In this document: positions 19,191-28,137 of the stretch, in pieces
Layout of the letters: every line of letters starts with the position of its first letter
Position numbering within the stretch: position 1 is the first letter of the stretch
Assembly (NCBI RefSeq): GCF_002896965.1
Contig: NZ_LYMM01000033.1
Span: 17,359 to 81,358 of the forward strand
Direction: 5' to 3'
Length of the DNA: 64,000 bases
From: Novosphingobium guangzhouense
GTDB taxonomy: Bacteria; Pseudomonadota; Alphaproteobacteria; Sphingomonadales; Sphingomonadaceae
Notes under the pieces: generated by a model
Database searches by the model: none
Seen by the model: only the letters and a program-made list of their open reading frames with translations
Told to the model about the DNA's origin: nothing
Program-made: the position numbers and the translations under genes

Positions 19191-19574
19191 GCAGCGCGGA
19201 TCCAGTTCCGGCGCTCCGCCACCGCGGGTTTTCCACGAGCCATCAAGGCCCTGATACTTTTCACCGGCCTTGGTGTCACGGATCAGCTTGCATCCGGTGG
19301 TAAATGCATACTCCTCGATCGTGCTCTTGCCCTGCGCCGCCGACGTATAGACCGAGCGACGCTTGTTATTGATGTCCCGCACCATCGCGGAGATATCCGC
19401 GCCGCCGCTGACCACACCGAGATAACCGTCGCGCTGTTCGCCCACCTGGCCGGCGGCCCGCGCTGCGGCATATTCGGGGGTACGCTGCGCATAGGCGCTC
19501 GACGCGCCTGCAATCAGGAGAAACGTGGCGACTGCAGTGGCGACCGGGGCGCCGATTGTCCGGATCCTCGTCAT
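19185..19574 (-). CDS. ydbL: YdbL-like periplasmic protein (DUF1318)
   Basis: 129 residues from ATG 19574. A signal peptide (VATFLLIAGASSAYAQ) precedes a small domain containing RAAGQVGEQRDGYLGVV and VRDINNKRRSVY, typical of YdbL. Start overlaps the ynbE stop (ATGA). YdbL and YnbE act with YdbH in phospholipid traffic to the outer membrane in E. coli. Confidence 0.85.
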   Translation of the reverse strand: MTRIRTIGAPVATAVATFLLIAGASSAYAQRTPEYAAARAAGQVGEQRDGYLGVVSGGADISAMVRDINNKRRSVYTSAAQGKSTIEEYAFTTGCKLIRDTKAGEKYQGLDGSWKTRGGGAPELDPRCP

Positions 19575-19867
19575 CAGAAAATGCCCTCGTTCTGTTCGAC
19601 CGTCTTGGCCGCATCGGCAGCCAGACGATAAACGACTTCCTGCCGGATGTTGATATTGAGTTCGATCACGATCGGCTTGTCGGGGGCTGCCACCTGAATG
19701 CAGCCACCAAGACCGAATGCAACCGCCATCGCTATCGCGGCCATACCTGCGGCGCGAACGGCGCGCCTGCCGGACCGTGGGCCCACCTGCTGCTCTGTAT
19801 ATTCCCGGTCGATCATCGCGGGGCTTGTTGCAGCCGGAAGGCTTCCGGTCAATTCCGAGGGCATCAT
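19574..19867 (-). CDS. ynbE: YnbE-like lipoprotein
   Basis: Up to 97 residues. A basic region (RRAVRAAG), a hydrophobic stretch and a lipobox (FGLGGC) give a mature protein of about 40 residues (PIVIELNINIRQEVVYR), matching YnbE, the outer-membrane lipoprotein partner of YdbH. The N-terminal extension before the signal is longer than in E. coli; an internal start is possible. ATG 19867 overlaps the ydbH stop. Confidence 0.82.
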   Translation of the reverse strand: MMPSELTGSLPAATSPAMIDREYTEQQVGPRSGRRAVRAAGMAAIAMAVAFGLGGCIQVAAPDKPIVIELNINIRQEVVYRLAADAAKTVEQNEGIF

Positions 19868-22800
19868 GGCTTTTTCTCGCTGACTGGAGGCTGAATAGCG
19901 CCGGATTGAGCGGGAGCGGGCTGTTGGGCTGGCGGAGCCACGTTGATCGTGGCGTCGGGCCGGCCATTTGAACGGCTTCCATCACTGTTCAACAGGCCCA
20001 GCACTCTTGGGTCCGTCACGTAAGTAGGATCATATAGGGAGCGCATCGAGCCAAACAGGCTGAAGAACGGCGCCTTGATGTTGACGATGAAGCGGATCGG
20101 CAACTTCGCCACCTGCTTGGTGATGAAGTTCTTGCTTGCGCCCTGCCCCTGGCTGAGCCCGTCGAAGCTGATCCGCGTGACGATATCGCCGGAAAGCGAT
20201 CCGCCCAGGCCGATCTCCATCTTCCGGTAATTCACCGACTTGAGCGCATCGAAGGCGAAATTGCCCATGGCCGACAAGTCCTTGTAGGTCAGCGCGCCGA
20301 CGTAGGACACATTGCCGCCCGGATCGCGAGAGCGCAGGAAACCGTTTTCTATGCGCCCCCCGTGCTCGTCGAATATCATCGGCAGCTCACCGTCGAACAC
20401 GCCGCTGGCATTGATGTTCGTCAGTTCCAGATGCTGCACGAAATCGGCCGCATCGAGTCCGGCGACCCGCAGCGTGTAATAGCGCGTCTCCGCCGCTCCG
20501 ATCTGCATCCTGGCCGGATCAAGCGTGAGCGTTCCGTTCATGAACGGCCATTTTCCGCCATTCACGATCAGGTTGTAGCCTGGACGCAGTTCATAGGAGA
20601 TCGTGCCATCGGTCACTTCGATGCCCGGGTTCATCGATGCGATGTGCACGCTCTGGTTAGGGGCCGTGACCATGCCGAGCAGGTCGGTGAACACAATGTT
20701 CCCCGACAGCTGGCGCACCGGGCCCAGCGCCGCGGCAAAATCCACGCCGTCCGTGGCGAAGCGGCCACGGCTGGTTACACCTCTGGCATTCCAGTCGATC
20801 CGCCCGGTTCCGCGCACGACGCCCTTGAGGTCGGAAACAATGCCCAGCACCGTCCGCGAAAGCGCATCGGGCTGCAGCTTGTCGTCGAACACGAGGCTGT
20901 CCACTGCCAGATCCGCGTGGCCATCGGCCTTTGACAGATCGTGGACGATGTCGGCTCGCGCGACGGCGCGGTCGCTTGCCGGTTCGCGGAGCAAGGCTTG
21001 TGCGGTGATCCGGTTGTCGGCCAGCCGCAAGGTTGCGTCGCGCGCGATCATCGGCTGGAAGCGCGCCACGGGTTCACGATCTACCAGAGTGAACTGCGCC
21101 CCCTCGATCGACGCCACACCGTTCGCATAGCGCCAGCGCCCCGCTGCCTGCCGCATGTCGAGCGGGACCGCCGCAAGGCTGATATCGGCGTCGTCGAACG
21201 TCCCCGCGATCTCCTTGCCCACTTGCGCGTCAAGTTGACTGACGGTGAAGTGCGATGCGGTATCTGCCGGGCCAAGCGCAACCTTGATCGCGCTTGCCTT
21301 GATAACGCCGGGTTTCGCTCCGCCCATTGCAAACCCGATCGGCCCGCTGGCGATGCGCACCGACGTTTCACCCAAGTGCCCCGACAGATCGAGCGAAGTG
21401 GCGCCCGCCGCCAGCAGCAGGTTGTCCGGCCGCCCTTCCACGATCGCTCCGCCGCGCGCCGGGCACAGGGTCAGCTTGCGCTTGTCGATGACCAGATTGG
21501 AAAAACTGAGCGCGTCAAACGAAACGTCGGTGCAGCGGCGCCACACCGCCAGCCTGCCATCCGCCCCCCAATTGCCGTCGACAGGCAGCAGCAGGTTGCG
21601 CGCATTGCCGCCCGGCACGTCGCCGCTGAGAACGACCTGTCCGTTGAAAGACAGCGCACCGTCGCCTGCCTGCTCCATTGCAACGCGGGGCACGCCGACC
21701 ATCGCCGTGCCGGCGCGGTAGTCTGCCATGGAGGCGTTCATGGCGATGCGGCCACCCTCGCCCATTTCCATCCGTCCCCAAGCCTGCGGAAGCCCGCGCC
21801 CGCCGGTGGTGAAGTTGCCCGTCACGCGCGGTGCACGCCCCTTGCCGCGGAACAGCGCCTGCACGCGCGAAAGCGACAGCACGGAGGTTCCGCTGCCGCC
21901 CTTGAGCGATCCGCGCGTAACGACAAGGTTCAGCCCGTCGCCGGAATTTCGCACCAGCAGGCTTGCGTTGACCGTGCTACCGCGCATTTCGCGCGCAAGG
22001 TTCTGGCGCACTTGAGCAGCGATGGGCGCGCCCAGCGTTCCCGCCGCGGTCTGCTGCGCCGAAAGCAGCGCGCGATCGACGGTGCTGCCAAGCGCCATTT
22101 CCCGGCCGGTAAGGTCCGCATCGATATCGAAGCGGGCAAGCCCCCCGGTCGAGCGAGCCCGCCCTTCAAGCGTGACCTGCGCCAGCCGGGCCTGCGGGGT
22201 ATCGAGACGACGCCCGGCTATCCGGTACGTCGCGCTCAGTGCATTGTCACGGTACGTGAACCGTCCCGATCCACTTCCCCCCGCCAGTTTCTGGGCACCG
22301 TAGCGCACCGCGCCCACAGCCAGTTCCATCTTGCCGGATGCCCCGTCCAGCGCCTTGTCGAGCGTCAGGTCAAGTTGCACGGCGGTCTTGCCCAGCCGCA
22401 GATCCTGCGCAGAACAGGTCAGGCTGGCCAGCCGCACCGGCCCTGCGAATCGGGGCTTGCCTGCCGATGTGGTGAGCTTGCCATAGAGGGTCGCAGGGCC
22501 GGTCGTGCAGCCCCCGCCCGTCAGCACCGGAGACAGCGCAGCAAGTTCGCCCGAAAAGCCATCGCGCAATTCGCCAGCGCCCGCCAGCTTGACGCCTATT
22601 CGGCCGTGATCGCTGTCGATCAGGGCACGGCCGTCCTCCACGGCGAGGTCGTAATCCGGCATTTCGAAAGGTGCGCTGCCGCCGCCGGCCATCGCCTTGT
22701 CGAGACTGCCGAAACTGAGCTTCCCGTCGTGCCATGAACCGTAAAGGCGCGGCTTCACCACCGTGATGCGGCCCACACCCGGCAGCCCCCACGAAAGGCG

Positions 22801-23124
22801 GGTGGCGATGCGCAGTTCCTTCACCGTCAGGTCCGGCCGCGCCGGATCACCGATGACCAGATTGCGAATCACCTGCTCGGACGGACCAATCCGGACGATG
22901 TCATAACGGGCCTCAAGCCCCAGCGAATCGAGTTCACGTTCGATGAGGTTGGCCGCGATCTCTTCACGCGAAAGCCATGTCGCCCCCAGCGCAGCCGCCA
23001 GTAACCCGCCGACAACAAGCACGGGAGCGCCCCAGGCCCTGCCGCGCAGCAGGCGCCCACGCGAAGCAAGGCCCCCGGTTGCGGCCTCTTCGGTGTCCGG
23101 GGTCTGGTCTATCTCTTGCGACAT
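19864..23124 (-). CDS. ydbH: YdbH-type AsmA-like intermembrane phospholipid transporter
   Basis: 1086-residue protein. One N-terminal membrane helix (about residues 30-55) anchors a very long beta-rich periplasmic domain of the AsmA/TamB/YdbH/YhdP group, thought to bridge the inner and outer membranes and carry phospholipids. The C terminus has a proline- and glutamine-rich tail (PPAQQPAPAQ). It is followed by overlapping ynbE and ydbL, the same order as in E. coli. ATG 23124 gives a normal N-in anchor; the longer frame starts in the divergent radC region. Confidence 0.88.
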   Translation of the reverse strand: MSQEIDQTPDTEEAATGGLASRGRLLRGRAWGAPVLVVGGLLAAALGATWLSREEIAANLIERELDSLGLEARYDIVRIGPSEQVIRNLVIGDPARPDLTVKELRIATRLSWGLPGVGRITVVKPRLYGSWHDGKLSFGSLDKAMAGGGSAPFEMPDYDLAVEDGRALIDSDHGRIGVKLAGAGELRDGFSGELAALSPVLTGGGCTTGPATLYGKLTTSAGKPRFAGPVRLASLTCSAQDLRLGKTAVQLDLTLDKALDGASGKMELAVGAVRYGAQKLAGGSGSGRFTYRDNALSATYRIAGRRLDTPQARLAQVTLEGRARSTGGLARFDIDADLTGREMALGSTVDRALLSAQQTAAGTLGAPIAAQVRQNLAREMRGSTVNASLLVRNSGDGLNLVVTRGSLKGGSGTSVLSLSRVQALFRGKGRAPRVTGNFTTGGRGLPQAWGRMEMGEGGRIAMNASMADYRAGTAMVGVPRVAMEQAGDGALSFNGQVVLSGDVPGGNARNLLLPVDGNWGADGRLAVWRRCTDVSFDALSFSNLVIDKRKLTLCPARGGAIVEGRPDNLLLAAGATSLDLSGHLGETSVRIASGPIGFAMGGAKPGVIKASAIKVALGPADTASHFTVSQLDAQVGKEIAGTFDDADISLAAVPLDMRQAAGRWRYANGVASIEGAQFTLVDREPVARFQPMIARDATLRLADNRITAQALLREPASDRAVARADIVHDLSKADGHADLAVDSLVFDDKLQPDALSRTVLGIVSDLKGVVRGTGRIDWNARGVTSRGRFATDGVDFAAALGPVRQLSGNIVFTDLLGMVTAPNQSVHIASMNPGIEVTDGTISYELRPGYNLIVNGGKWPFMNGTLTLDPARMQIGAAETRYYTLRVAGLDAADFVQHLELTNINASGVFDGELPMIFDEHGGRIENGFLRSRDPGGNVSYVGALTYKDLSAMGNFAFDALKSVNYRKMEIGLGGSLSGDIVTRISFDGLSQGQGASKNFITKQVAKLPIRFIVNIKAPFFSLFGSMRSLYDPTYVTDPRVLGLLNSDGSRSNGRPDATINVAPPAQQPAPAQSGAIQPPVSEKKP

Positions 23125-23177
23125 CCGATCGTTCACTTGCGCCGGGCGGACGGGAAAGGCAATTGTTTGTACGTAAC

Positions 23178-23639
23178 ATGGACGGACAACCACCCCTCTT
23201 TGACGAACGCCCCACAGTTTCGGGCGACCCACGCAGCGATATCGGCAACGATTCGAGCGGGCATCGCGGCCGGTTGCGCAAACGGCTGCTTGATGGCGGG
23301 GCGGAAGCTCTGGGAGATCATGAGGTTATCGAACTCCTGCTGATGCAGGCTGTTCCGCGCCGCGACATGAAGCCGCTGGCGCGCAGCCTGCTGCATCGCT
23401 TCGGATCGCTGGCCGGTGTGCTGCAGGCAGAGCCCCGTGCGTTGGCCGCGCATCCGGGCATGGGGGAAGCGACAGCCGCCGCGCTGCGGGTGGTCACCGT
23501 CGCCGCCACCCGCATGGCGCGCCAGAAAGTGCGTGAGGCGCCGGTGCTGTCTTCGTGGCATGCGCTGATCGATTACCTGACCATCGACATGGCCCATCTT
23601 ACGGTGGAGCGCGTGCGCGTCCTTTACCTCAACACGTAA
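23178..23639 (+). pseudogene. radC: radC, 5' part, cut by the island
   Basis: Encodes the RadC N-terminal helix-hairpin-helix domain and the beginning of the JAB/MPN domain (GHRGRLRKRLLDGG, DHEVIELLLMQAVPRRD, GMGEATAAALRV, ...VERVRVLYLN). The reading frame runs into island DNA and stops at 23637-23639, two codons after the crossover at 23631-23632. The zinc-binding HxHPSG motif is on the other fragment at 47.8-48.1 kb, so the predicted product lacks the catalytic-like metal site. Confidence 0.95.
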
Positions 23640-23658
23640 AAATAGGTTGTGCAAACAC
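23608..23658. other. attL of the island
   Basis: Left junction. Chromosomal half (radC, to 23630), the shared AA core at 23631-23632, then island arm P' at 23633-23658. P' read toward the core matches the other arm (47783-47808) at 21 of 26 positions, including TGTTTGCACA and TACGTG. Confidence 0.9.
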
Positions 23659-23699
23659 GCCTTCCCCGTGCAATTGCTTGGGGAAAGGAGCATCCCGCA

Positions 23700-25427
23700 A
23701 TGCCTAATGCCGTCCGCTATCATCGCTTCTCAACGAAGCGTCAGGACAAGGGATCGTCGATCGATCGCCAGAACGAACTCACGCACGCCCTATGCGAACG
23801 CAAAAAATGGAACGTCGTCGAGACACTTGAGGACAAGGGCCAGTCCGCATGGAAAGGCGATAACCTGAGGGTCGGTGAACTCGGGAAATTCAAAGATCGG
23901 GTCGATGCTGGTGAGTACGAAACGGGAACGCGATTGGTAATCGAGAACCTAGACCGTCTCTCTCGCCAAGAGGTTAAGTTCGCCCGTCGATGGATCGAGG
24001 ACATTACCGACAAGGGTATCGTCGTCGCGGTCTGCACCCCAGAAATCGAGATCGACAGCGATTCATTGTCGGGCAGCAATCTCGTTTCGATGATCCAATA
24101 TCTTCTCGAAGCGCAGCGCAGCACAGGCGAATCAGCGCGCAAAAGTGAGATGTCCAAAAAGACCGTTGCGAACGGCCTCAAACTCGCACGGAAAGGCATC
24201 GTCTATTCCCCCAAAGCGCCCGAGTGGTTGCGCGGGATCAAAGGCGACAAGTTCGAGGTCATCGAGGAACGCGCTGCGATTGTGCGCCAGATTTACGAAT
24301 GGTCCGCGTCCGGTCTTGGTTACACCGCTATCGCAAGCAGATTGACCGCCACTGTCGAGCCGTGGACCAAGCCAAGCAAGCGCGGCCATCATTGGAAGCT
24401 AGGGTATATCCGGGATATCCTCACCCTGCCCCTCGTCGAAGGTGAATATCATCCCAAAACAGGAAACGACAAAACGCCGACCGGCGAGGTCATTCTAAAC
24501 TACTATCCGCGCATCGTTGATGCTGACCTAGTGCAGCGCGCCAGAGCAGCGATCCGACGCCGGGATGGAACCGGAGGCGCAGGCCGACGCGAAGCACGAA
24601 ACCTATTCGCTGGTACAGTGAAATGCGGTCATTGTGGCGATGCTATGGTCCGCATTGTTCAGCGCAATCAGCAGAAGACCTTGTACGAGTATCTGAAATG
24701 CACCCGGTTCAATGCCGCTGGTGCGCCTAAGCCAGAGGACGACGCCGAAACGCGCGCCAAGCGCTGCACCAATACGACGATGTTCCGATACGACCTCTTT
24801 GAGAAGGCAGCGCTGCAAGAGATTTTGCACCTCGCACTCGACAACAGCTTTTTCGTTAAGACCGAGGATATCAGCCCCCTCGCCGGTAAAGTCGCGGACC
24901 TGACCAAAGCCGTTGAACTCCTAGAGCGTGAACGCGCAAACCTCATGGGCTTCATCCGAAAGTACGGTGAAGACGCAGACACCGAGCGCGACGTGAACGA
25001 GGTTCGGTCCAAGCTGAACAAAGCCCGCGTTGATCTTGAAACAGCGCAAGCGGCACTCGACGAGGCCAAAGGCAAAGTGAGCCCTGACGAGCACTTGCGC
25101 CGTGTCCTTGAGGTCCGTGAGGCGATTCACAGCAAAGATCAGGAGGAACAGGAGCAAGCCCGACGCAAAGTGCGTGATGCGATCCAAGCTATCGTCACTA
25201 TAGTGATGTGCCGGTCCTCGGCCCCCCTCCCCGGCAAAAAAATCCCGCAACGCAAGATCGAAATGACCCTAGCTGGCGGCTACATGGCCTACGAATTTGA
25301 TGGCGAAGGCAAGCTGCTACAGAAGGTCAGTTTGCAGGGCATTCCCGACATGATGCAGGGTATTGCTGCAACCGATGGTGGCGCACTGGTCGAGACGATC
25401 CGCAACAGACGTATCCAGAACGCCTGA
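23700..25427 (+). CDS. Large serine recombinase (integrase)
   Basis: 575 residues. Catalytic resolvase domain begins YHRFSTKRQDKGSSIDRQ with nucleophile S11, then the recombinase domain, a zinc ribbon (CGHCGDAMVR ... YLKCTRF ... RCTNTTMF) and a coiled-coil segment near residues 400-480 typical of large serine integrases. ATG 23700 has a GGAAAGGAG site upstream. The gene begins 42 bp inside attL, as usual for such elements. No recombination directionality factor is recognisable, so the excision partner is unknown. Confidence 0.95.
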   Translation: MPNAVRYHRFSTKRQDKGSSIDRQNELTHALCERKKWNVVETLEDKGQSAWKGDNLRVGELGKFKDRVDAGEYETGTRLVIENLDRLSRQEVKFARRWIEDITDKGIVVAVCTPEIEIDSDSLSGSNLVSMIQYLLEAQRSTGESARKSEMSKKTVANGLKLARKGIVYSPKAPEWLRGIKGDKFEVIEERAAIVRQIYEWSASGLGYTAIASRLTATVEPWTKPSKRGHHWKLGYIRDILTLPLVEGEYHPKTGNDKTPTGEVILNYYPRIVDADLVQRARAAIRRRDGTGGAGRREARNLFAGTVKCGHCGDAMVRIVQRNQQKTLYEYLKCTRFNAAGAPKPEDDAETRAKRCTNTTMFRYDLFEKAALQEILHLALDNSFFVKTEDISPLAGKVADLTKAVELLERERANLMGFIRKYGEDADTERDVNEVRSKLNKARVDLETAQAALDEAKGKVSPDEHLRRVLEVREAIHSKDQEEQEQARRKVRDAIQAIVTIVMCRSSAPLPGKKIPQRKIEMTLAGGYMAYEFDGEGKLLQKVSLQGIPDMMQGIAATDGGALVETIRNRRIQNA

Positions 25428-25442
25428 GAGCCCCAACGGATA

Positions 25443-25455
25443 CCACTCAAAGTGA
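25443..25455. promoter_or_regulatory. Near-match to the TCACTnnnAGTGA dyad
   Basis: CCACTCAAAGTGA, one base off the island's repeated 13-bp dyad, 16 bp after the integrase stop. Confidence 0.35.
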
Positions 25456-25513
25456 AAGCGCTCCGACTACATATCGGAGCGCTTTGCGTCTGTCCTGAGC
25501 GTCCTAGCGCACC

Positions 25514-25708
25514 CTAGATGCGCGGAAGTTGCACAACGTCATCCTCGTGACCGACCTCGACCCGGAAATTGTCCCGGTAGCGCTCGATATAGCAACGCAC
25601 TCCCCGGAACGTGATCGCGAAAGCGTCATCTTCGAAATCCGGGTTGCAGTCGATGTTGTAAACAAGATGATCGGCAAGCTGGGCTAGTTCGGTGTTGTTA
25701 AGCTGCAT
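25514..25708 (-). CDS. Hypothetical protein, 64 aa
   Basis: Acidic small protein from ATG 25708, which has a GGAGACGAA site directly upstream; the longer frame from 25780 lacks one. Contains ADHLVYNIDCNPDFEDDAFAI and ends EVGHEDDVVQLPRI. No membrane segment. No family recognised. Confidence 0.55.
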   Translation of the reverse strand: MQLNNTELAQLADHLVYNIDCNPDFEDDAFAITFRGVRCYIERYRDNFRVEVGHEDDVVQLPRI

Positions 25709-25879
25709 TGTTCGTCTCCTTCCCCATTCGTATGTTTCCAACTCTGGTTTTGGGCGAGCAAAGACAGACAACTCTTGCAACAGGTCGTCGCATTATCTTG
25801 CAGCACTCCTGAGTTGTTGAATGTCAGGAAGGATGGTGCATTGTTCCTTTGAGCACTTTTTCAGAAAGGACGTGCTCAA

Positions 25880-26239
25880 ATGGATTGGACTAACTTGCTG
25901 CGACCCGAAACGCGGGTGCAACTGCTCAAAAACTACAAGGACCAGCAGGACAAAAAAGGCACCGGACGCGAGATCGATTTCGAGCCCGTTGCGAAGCTGT
26001 TCGTGCCGTGGGGCGCAGCTACATTTCTCATCACCGAATGCGACGGAGACGGCCTGGCCTTCGGTTTGTCCGATCTAGGCTTTGGAACCCCCGAACTCGG
26101 ATACATCTCGCTCGACGAGTTAGCTGAGATACGCGGTCCCGGTGGCCTCACGGTCGAGGAAGACATTCACTTTAGGTCGCAACAGCCCCTGAGCGCTTAT
26201 GCGGCAGACGCTAGATCGCACGGACGTATCCGCGCATAA
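25880..26239 (+). CDS. DUF2958 domain protein
   Basis: 119 residues matching the DUF2958 pattern: LLRPETRVQLLKN at the start, PVAKLFVPWGAATFLITECD, AFGLSDLGFGTPELGYISLDEL, and a C-terminal DIHFRSQQPLSAYA. The family is common on plasmids and conjugative elements and its role is unknown. Its stop codon lies inside a CATAAGTA late-promoter-like site for the next gene. Confidence 0.85.
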   Translation: MDWTNLLRPETRVQLLKNYKDQQDKKGTGREIDFEPVAKLFVPWGAATFLITECDGDGLAFGLSDLGFGTPELGYISLDELAEIRGPGGLTVEEDIHFRSQQPLSAYAADARSHGRIRA

Positions 26240-26242
26240 GTA
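26235..26242 (+). promoter_or_regulatory. T4-late-promoter-like octamer CATAAGTA
   Basis: Matches [G/C]ATAA[A/G]TA, 88 bp upstream of the zinc protein start at 26330 and overlapping the preceding stop codon. Confidence 0.45.
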
Positions 26243-26329
26243 GAAGCGATTGAGTATGTGGACGGAGCCGAGGTGCATAACTGCCCTTCGGCTCTTTCCT
26301 TGAGTGGGTAAAAATAAGAGACTGCTGGC

Positions 26330-26929
26330 ATGACAAAAGCTGCTCCGACTCAGTGCTGCCAATGCCCGACACAAGCGGTGATGATGGTCGGCAGCTCTCC
26401 GTTCTGCCTGAACTGCTATTCTCAGTATAAGCAGTTGCAGCACATGGACTTTGCTCAGAATTTGGCGATGCTGAATATCGCCAATCAGGATTTTGCTGAT
26501 GTGCTGGGAATGCCTCATCTGGCGAAGCCGGTGCAGATTCCTCCTGCTCCATTCCATTATAACTACAATCAGTCGGTGACGATCACGGACAGCACCGTCG
26601 GATCGGTCAATCTCGGCACTGCCAAGGACATTCAGGTCGCCATCAAAACGATGGAGCAGAATGGGGAGCCGGGACTTGGCGAGGCACTTTCCGGTTTGCT
26701 GAAAGCGGTGGTTGCGGCACCCGACGCTACAAGCGCGCAGAAGAACGAACTGCTTGAGCAGATCGAAGCGCTAACCCAGCAGGTGAACGCGAAGCCAGAG
26801 GAACGCAAAGCAGGTATCATCAAGCCGATGTTCGCAGCACTCAAGGAAGGTGCTGCTGCCATTAGCGGTGTTGCTGGTGCATGGACTGCGGTTGAGCCGC
26901 TGCTGGCTGGGCACCTTCAACTTAGCTGA
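26330..26929 (+). CDS. Zinc-finger hypothetical protein, 199 aa
   Basis: N-terminal treble-clef-like finger CCQCPTQ...FCLNCYSQ (residues about 9-30), a linker with DSTVGSVNLG, then a helical region (ALSGLLKAVVAAPDATSAQKNELLEQIEALTQQ) and a C-terminal hydrophobic Ala/Gly segment (AAAISGVAGAWTAVEPLLAG) that could insert in a membrane. Similar layouts occur in uncharacterised bacterial proteins with a VGSVN-type turn before a helical bundle. Function unknown. Confidence 0.65.
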   Translation: MTKAAPTQCCQCPTQAVMMVGSSPFCLNCYSQYKQLQHMDFAQNLAMLNIANQDFADVLGMPHLAKPVQIPPAPFHYNYNQSVTITDSTVGSVNLGTAKDIQVAIKTMEQNGEPGLGEALSGLLKAVVAAPDATSAQKNELLEQIEALTQQVNAKPEERKAGIIKPMFAALKEGAAAISGVAGAWTAVEPLLAGHLQLS

Positions 26930-26934
26930 TAAAA

Positions 26935-26961
26935 AAGCCCCAGCCGTTTCCGGCCGGGGCG
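26935..26961. terminator. Bidirectional terminator
   Basis: GCCCC...GGGGC stem around CCG-TTTC-CGG, preceded by AAAAAA. It lies between the convergent genes ending at 26929 and 26982. Confidence 0.75.
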
Positions 26962-26964
26962 CGG

Positions 26965-26977
26965 TCACTCGGAGTGA
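26965..26977. promoter_or_regulatory. 13-bp dyad TCACT-CGG-AGTGA
   Basis: Perfect copy of the island's repeated dyad, just beyond the terminator and 4 bp from the end of the convergent minus-strand gene. Confidence 0.6.
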
Positions 26978-26981
26978 TGTG

Positions 26982-27383
26982 TTAGGCTTGCGTCTTGGTC
27001 GCGGCCTTCTTCGCCACCATCGAAGCGCTGCGCTGGCGCACCTTGGCCTCACCGGCTTCCAGCTGATCCTTGAACGAACCCTTGACCACATCGGCCTTGA
27101 TCGCGGTCAGCACTTCGACGAACTGATCCTTGGGGACCACCAGCTTGCTTTCGGTGCCGACTAGCTTGAGCGGCGAGTTAGCGTAGCGGATCACGAAGCC
27201 GACCTGATCGCCCTTGACCTCGAACCAGCGACGACCTTCGCTGCGGGGAGCCTTGAACAATTCGATCTGCTTGTCGATAGCTGCGGCGACAACCTCTGCT
27301 GCCGTCTTCTGTGCGCGAACCGCACCCTTGAAACCCTCAACAGTGCTAGCGGGCTTCGCGATCTTCTTCCAGTCCAGAGCCAT
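26982..27383 (-). CDS. Hypothetical basic protein, 133 aa
   Basis: Lys/Ala-rich soluble protein: N-terminal helical part (GFKGAVRAQKTAAEVVAAAIDKQ), a central beta-like segment (RRWFEVKGDQVGFVIRYANSPL), then VPKDQFVEVLTAIKADV and a basic C-terminal tail (SMVAKKAATKTQA). The composition suits a phage DNA-binding or structural accessory protein, but that is a guess. A GGTTGCCC element lies 70 bp upstream. Confidence 0.65.
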   Translation of the reverse strand: MALDWKKIAKPASTVEGFKGAVRAQKTAAEVVAAAIDKQIELFKAPRSEGRRWFEVKGDQVGFVIRYANSPLKLVGTESKLVVPKDQFVEVLTAIKADVVKGSFKDQLEAGEAKVRQRSASMVAKKAATKTQA

Positions 27384-27440
27384 CTTCGTTTCCTTCGATC
27401 TAGTGCAGCACGTTTGCTGCTACCTCATCCACGTAAACAC

Positions 27441-27470
27441 CCAGAGTTAAAGCTGGGCAACCAGAAAAAG
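27441..27470 (-). promoter_or_regulatory. Upstream element, copy 1 (GGTTGCCC type)
   Basis: On the minus strand reads TCTGGTTGCCCAGC then TTTAACTCTGG. Matches copy 2 at 28033-28062 in 22 of 30 positions. It lies about 60-85 bp before the start of the 133-aa protein; TTGCCC could be a -35 hexamer. Confidence 0.5.
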
Positions 27471-27474
27471 ACAC

Positions 27475-27999
27475 TTATGCGAAAAGTGCCTCACGCATCA
27501 TTGTGTCGGTAACGCCCACATACTTCACCGTGGTAGCCGGGGACGAGTGCCCGAGAACCTGTTGCACAACAAGGATGTTGACCTTGTTATCGAGAAGTCG
27601 GGTAGCCATCGTGCGTCGTCCAGAGTAGCAGCTACCTTGCACACCGGCATGACGATAGATACGGCGCATTGCTTCGGAAATCCCATTTGCGGTGAAAGCC
27701 TCGCCCCTTGCATTGCGAAACACACGGCCACCTTTGTTGCCCATATGATTGCGCAGCGCTTGCAGGATTTCAGAACTGACGGGCAGTGAGCGACCCTGCT
27801 TGCGCTTGGAGTGACCTAGCGGGATGCGCAGTTCGTTTTCGGTGAACCAGCTAAGTTCCAACCCGGCAAGTTCCATAGGACGCAAGCCTAGCTTCTCGGA
27901 GAGCAGGAGCATGAGCGTGTATTGCGGGGCATTCTGCATGTTGGCCGCGAAATCGTACAGCTTTACGAATTGACCTTCATTGAGGATTGCAGCGCGCAT
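27475..27999 (-). CDS. Catalytic-domain-only tyrosine recombinase, 174 aa
   Basis: Contains the tyrosine recombinase core: Arg I in LGLRPMELAGL, the Box II region CYSGRRTMATRLLD (Y-x2-R instead of H-x2-R), then VLGHSSPATTVKYVGV with the second His and the tyrosine nucleophile. The N-terminal SAM-like DNA-binding domain is missing, as in FimB/FimE-type invertases. ATG 27999 has AAGGAGACA upstream. Its partner site is unknown; it could resolve, invert or be a relic. Confidence 0.82.
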   Translation of the reverse strand: MRAAILNEGQFVKLYDFAANMQNAPQYTLMLLLSEKLGLRPMELAGLELSWFTENELRIPLGHSKRKQGRSLPVSSEILQALRNHMGNKGGRVFRNARGEAFTANGISEAMRRIYRHAGVQGSCYSGRRTMATRLLDNKVNILVVQQVLGHSSPATTVKYVGVTDTMMREALFA

Positions 28000-28032
28000 T
28001 TGTTGTCTCCTTGTTACCCCTCTTTCCAACAG

Positions 28033-28062
28033 CCAGAGTTGAAACAGGACAACCGAAAACCG
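28033..28062 (-). promoter_or_regulatory. Upstream element, copy 2 (GGTTGTCC type)
   Basis: Minus strand reads TTCGGTTGTCCTG then TTTCAACTCTGG, homologous to copy 1. It lies 34-63 bp upstream of the recombinase start. Confidence 0.5.
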
Positions 28063-28098
28063 GGTCTTTCCATCCAGAACACGACGACCTGTTGCGCT

Positions 28099-28106
28099 GA
28101 TAAATA
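28099..28106 (+). promoter_or_regulatory. T4-late-promoter-like octamer GATAAATA
   Basis: Located 32 bp upstream of the first gene of a four-gene coupled operon (28138-29445). Confidence 0.55.
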
Positions 28107-28137
28107 GGAGCACTGAGAAGCAACACAGGGTTACATC

